From: Adiantum capillus-veneris
Taxonomy: Eukaryota; Streptophyta; Polypodiopsida; Polypodiales; Pteridaceae
Length of the DNA: 64,000 bases
Assembly (NCBI GenBank): GCA_014529385.2
Contig: CM043967.1
Coordinates: 127,881,182 to 127,945,181 of the forward strand
Direction of reading: 5' to 3'
Part shown: piece after piece, positions 63,261-64,000 of the stretch
Numbering within the stretch: the stretch's first letter is position 1
Layout: every line of letters begins with the position of its first letter
Made by a program: the position numbers and the translations under genes
Notes under the pieces: model-generated
The model's input: only the letters and a program-made list of their open reading frames with translations
What the model was told of the DNA's origin: nothing
Databases searched by the model: none

Positions 63261-63473
63261 TCACATCAAAATGAAAATATATACATCAAGTGTTAGTTCA
63301 TAATTTATCATAGGAAAAATAAAAGGGTTGATTGAGGCATTAATTTCATTAAGGCGAGTGGGTCCAAAAATTCTCCTAATGGTTGCTTGAAATCTAAATT
63401 TTGTAGCAATTATGATGTGCACAGATTGACGAGCTATGGGTGTAAAAGGAGAAGCAGCTCCAGGTTGGTTCAT
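63261..63473 (-). CDS. A4 leader ORF copy 2
   Basis: Its 70-residue product is identical to that at 37272-37484 in A3, although elsewhere A4 and A3 differ by deletions and stops. Confidence 0.6.
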   Translation of the reverse strand: MNQPGAASPFTPIARQSVHIIIATKFRFQATIRRIFGPTRLNEINASINPFIFPMINYELTLDVYIFILM

Positions 63474-63556
63474 GTGACAATGTGTTCTCCTTTTTCTTTC
63501 TCTTGAAGAAAGTTTCCTTTGAGTGGATCGCTATCTAAGCGCCTCTTGTCCCTGCC

Positions 63557-63769
63557 TCAAAACAAAATAAAAACATGGACATCAAATGAATCATCATAAT
63601 TAATGAATGGAAGAATGATGGGATTTGGAGATGCCAAGATTTCACCAAGTCTTTCTGCTCCAAACATAAAACCAATGCGTTGTTGGTAAAAAAATTTGCG
63701 ATCTACACAAATGTTAATTCTGATGCGTTGTGAAAAATGAAAAGCATATGTTGCAACTCTATTGTTCAT
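63557..63769 (-). CDS. A4 leader ORF copy 1
   Basis: 70 residues starting MNNRVATYAFHFSQRIRIN. It differs from A3 copy 1 at only a few positions (for example Val to Gly before FMFG and Asn-Pro-Ser to Asn-Pro-Ile). The ATG start is at the same place as in A3. Confidence 0.6.
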   Translation of the reverse strand: MNNRVATYAFHFSQRIRINICVDRKFFYQQRIGFMFGAERLGEILASPNPIILPFINYDDSFDVHVFILF

Positions 63770-63794
63770 GAGGAGAATTCAAGAATTTAGGAAA

Positions 63795-63814
63795 GTTCCT
63801 CGGTGGGGGCACCA
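63795..63814 (-). promoter_or_regulatory. A4 primer-binding site
   Basis: Same motif as A3 (minus TGGTGCCCCCACCGAGGAAC) six bases inside the right LTR. Confidence 0.75.
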
Positions 63815-63820
63815 CTTTTA

Positions 63821-64000
63821 TGAGAGCGGATTTTTTGAGATGGGGCTCAACTCAAGGCTCCCACCAGACAACCACTCCGTGAGACCCTACACACGCATAT
63901 TTCTTAGGGGCACCACCCTCTTTTATGGAGAAAGAAGGAAACCAAAACAAACCATATACAAAACACACACACACACACACACACTCACACCTTCCTTATG
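63821..64000 (-). repeat. A4 5' LTR (incomplete at window edge)
   Basis: Starts TGAGAGCGGATTTTTTG and matches the first 180 bases of the other A3/A4 LTRs, including the CA run at about 63962-63982. Confidence 0.92.

Larger units (their letters stand above)
55866..64000 (-). mobile_element. A4: sister element of A3, running off the window
   Basis: It is closely similar to A3 throughout: left LTR (55866-57857), polypurine tract, integrase, dual RNase H, reverse transcriptase, protease, gag, two leader ORFs, primer site, and the first 180 bases of the right LTR (from 63821). Differences from A3 include three deletions (22, 45 and 47 bases) and several stops. It keeps the integrase segment lost in A3. 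The right boundary and target duplication lie outside the window. Confidence 0.92.

Overview
The window is land-plant nuclear DNA made almost entirely of LTR retrotransposons, mostly Ty3/gypsy. I found no convincing single-copy host gene, tRNA, rRNA or CRISPR array. The plant assignment rests on several points: gypsy pol genes carry a second, archaeal-type RNase H before integrase (a hallmark of the plant Tat group), one element has a chromodomain-like integrase tail, several primer sites match initiator tRNA-Met, and the insertions are deeply nested. The species cannot be read from this; a large repeat-rich genome is likely.

Layout (my labels). A1 is a decayed Tat-like element on the minus strand, about 0.64-18.5 kb. 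It is split by N1 (2.04-4.10 kb), a small LTR element without retroviral genes, and by A2 (7.98-16.07 kb, plus strand), a related Tat-like element with two 1244-bp LTRs. From 18.5 to 21.8 kb lie two partial LTR/primer-site/gag starts of a second family. The second copy leads into host element H (about 21.5-52.7 kb, plus strand). H gag is split by element B (22.89-41.62 kb, perfect 5-bp target duplication). B's extra gene downstream of integrase is in turn split by A3 (29.80-39.83 kb, minus). H is interrupted again between protease and reverse transcriptase by element C (43.08-49.09 kb), a chromodomain-type element with LTRs of only about 120 bp. After H come an orphan integrase fragment (52.7-54.1 kb) holding a 299-bp tandem duplication, a poorly understood 1.7 kb stretch, and A4 (55.87 kb to the window end, minus), a close sister of A3 whose right LTR is cut by the window edge.

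Coding state. Every autonomous element follows gag - protease - reverse transcriptase - RNase H - integrase, and every one is broken by stops or frameshifts. A3 and A4 are the youngest and differ in which genes are intact: A3 keeps gag-protease but has lost the integrase catalytic Glu region, while A4 keeps the integrase core but has a frameshifting gag deletion.

The most interesting signals are: (1) a small protein family of 61-70 aligned residues encoded between primer site and gag, single in A1 and in tandem in A3 and A4, conserved at protein level with synonymous changes; (2) a reading frame of about 600 codons after integrase in B; (3) the tiny LTRs and 24-G tract of C; and (4) N1 with its 19-bp repeat array. 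Boundaries were read by eye and may be off by a few bases.
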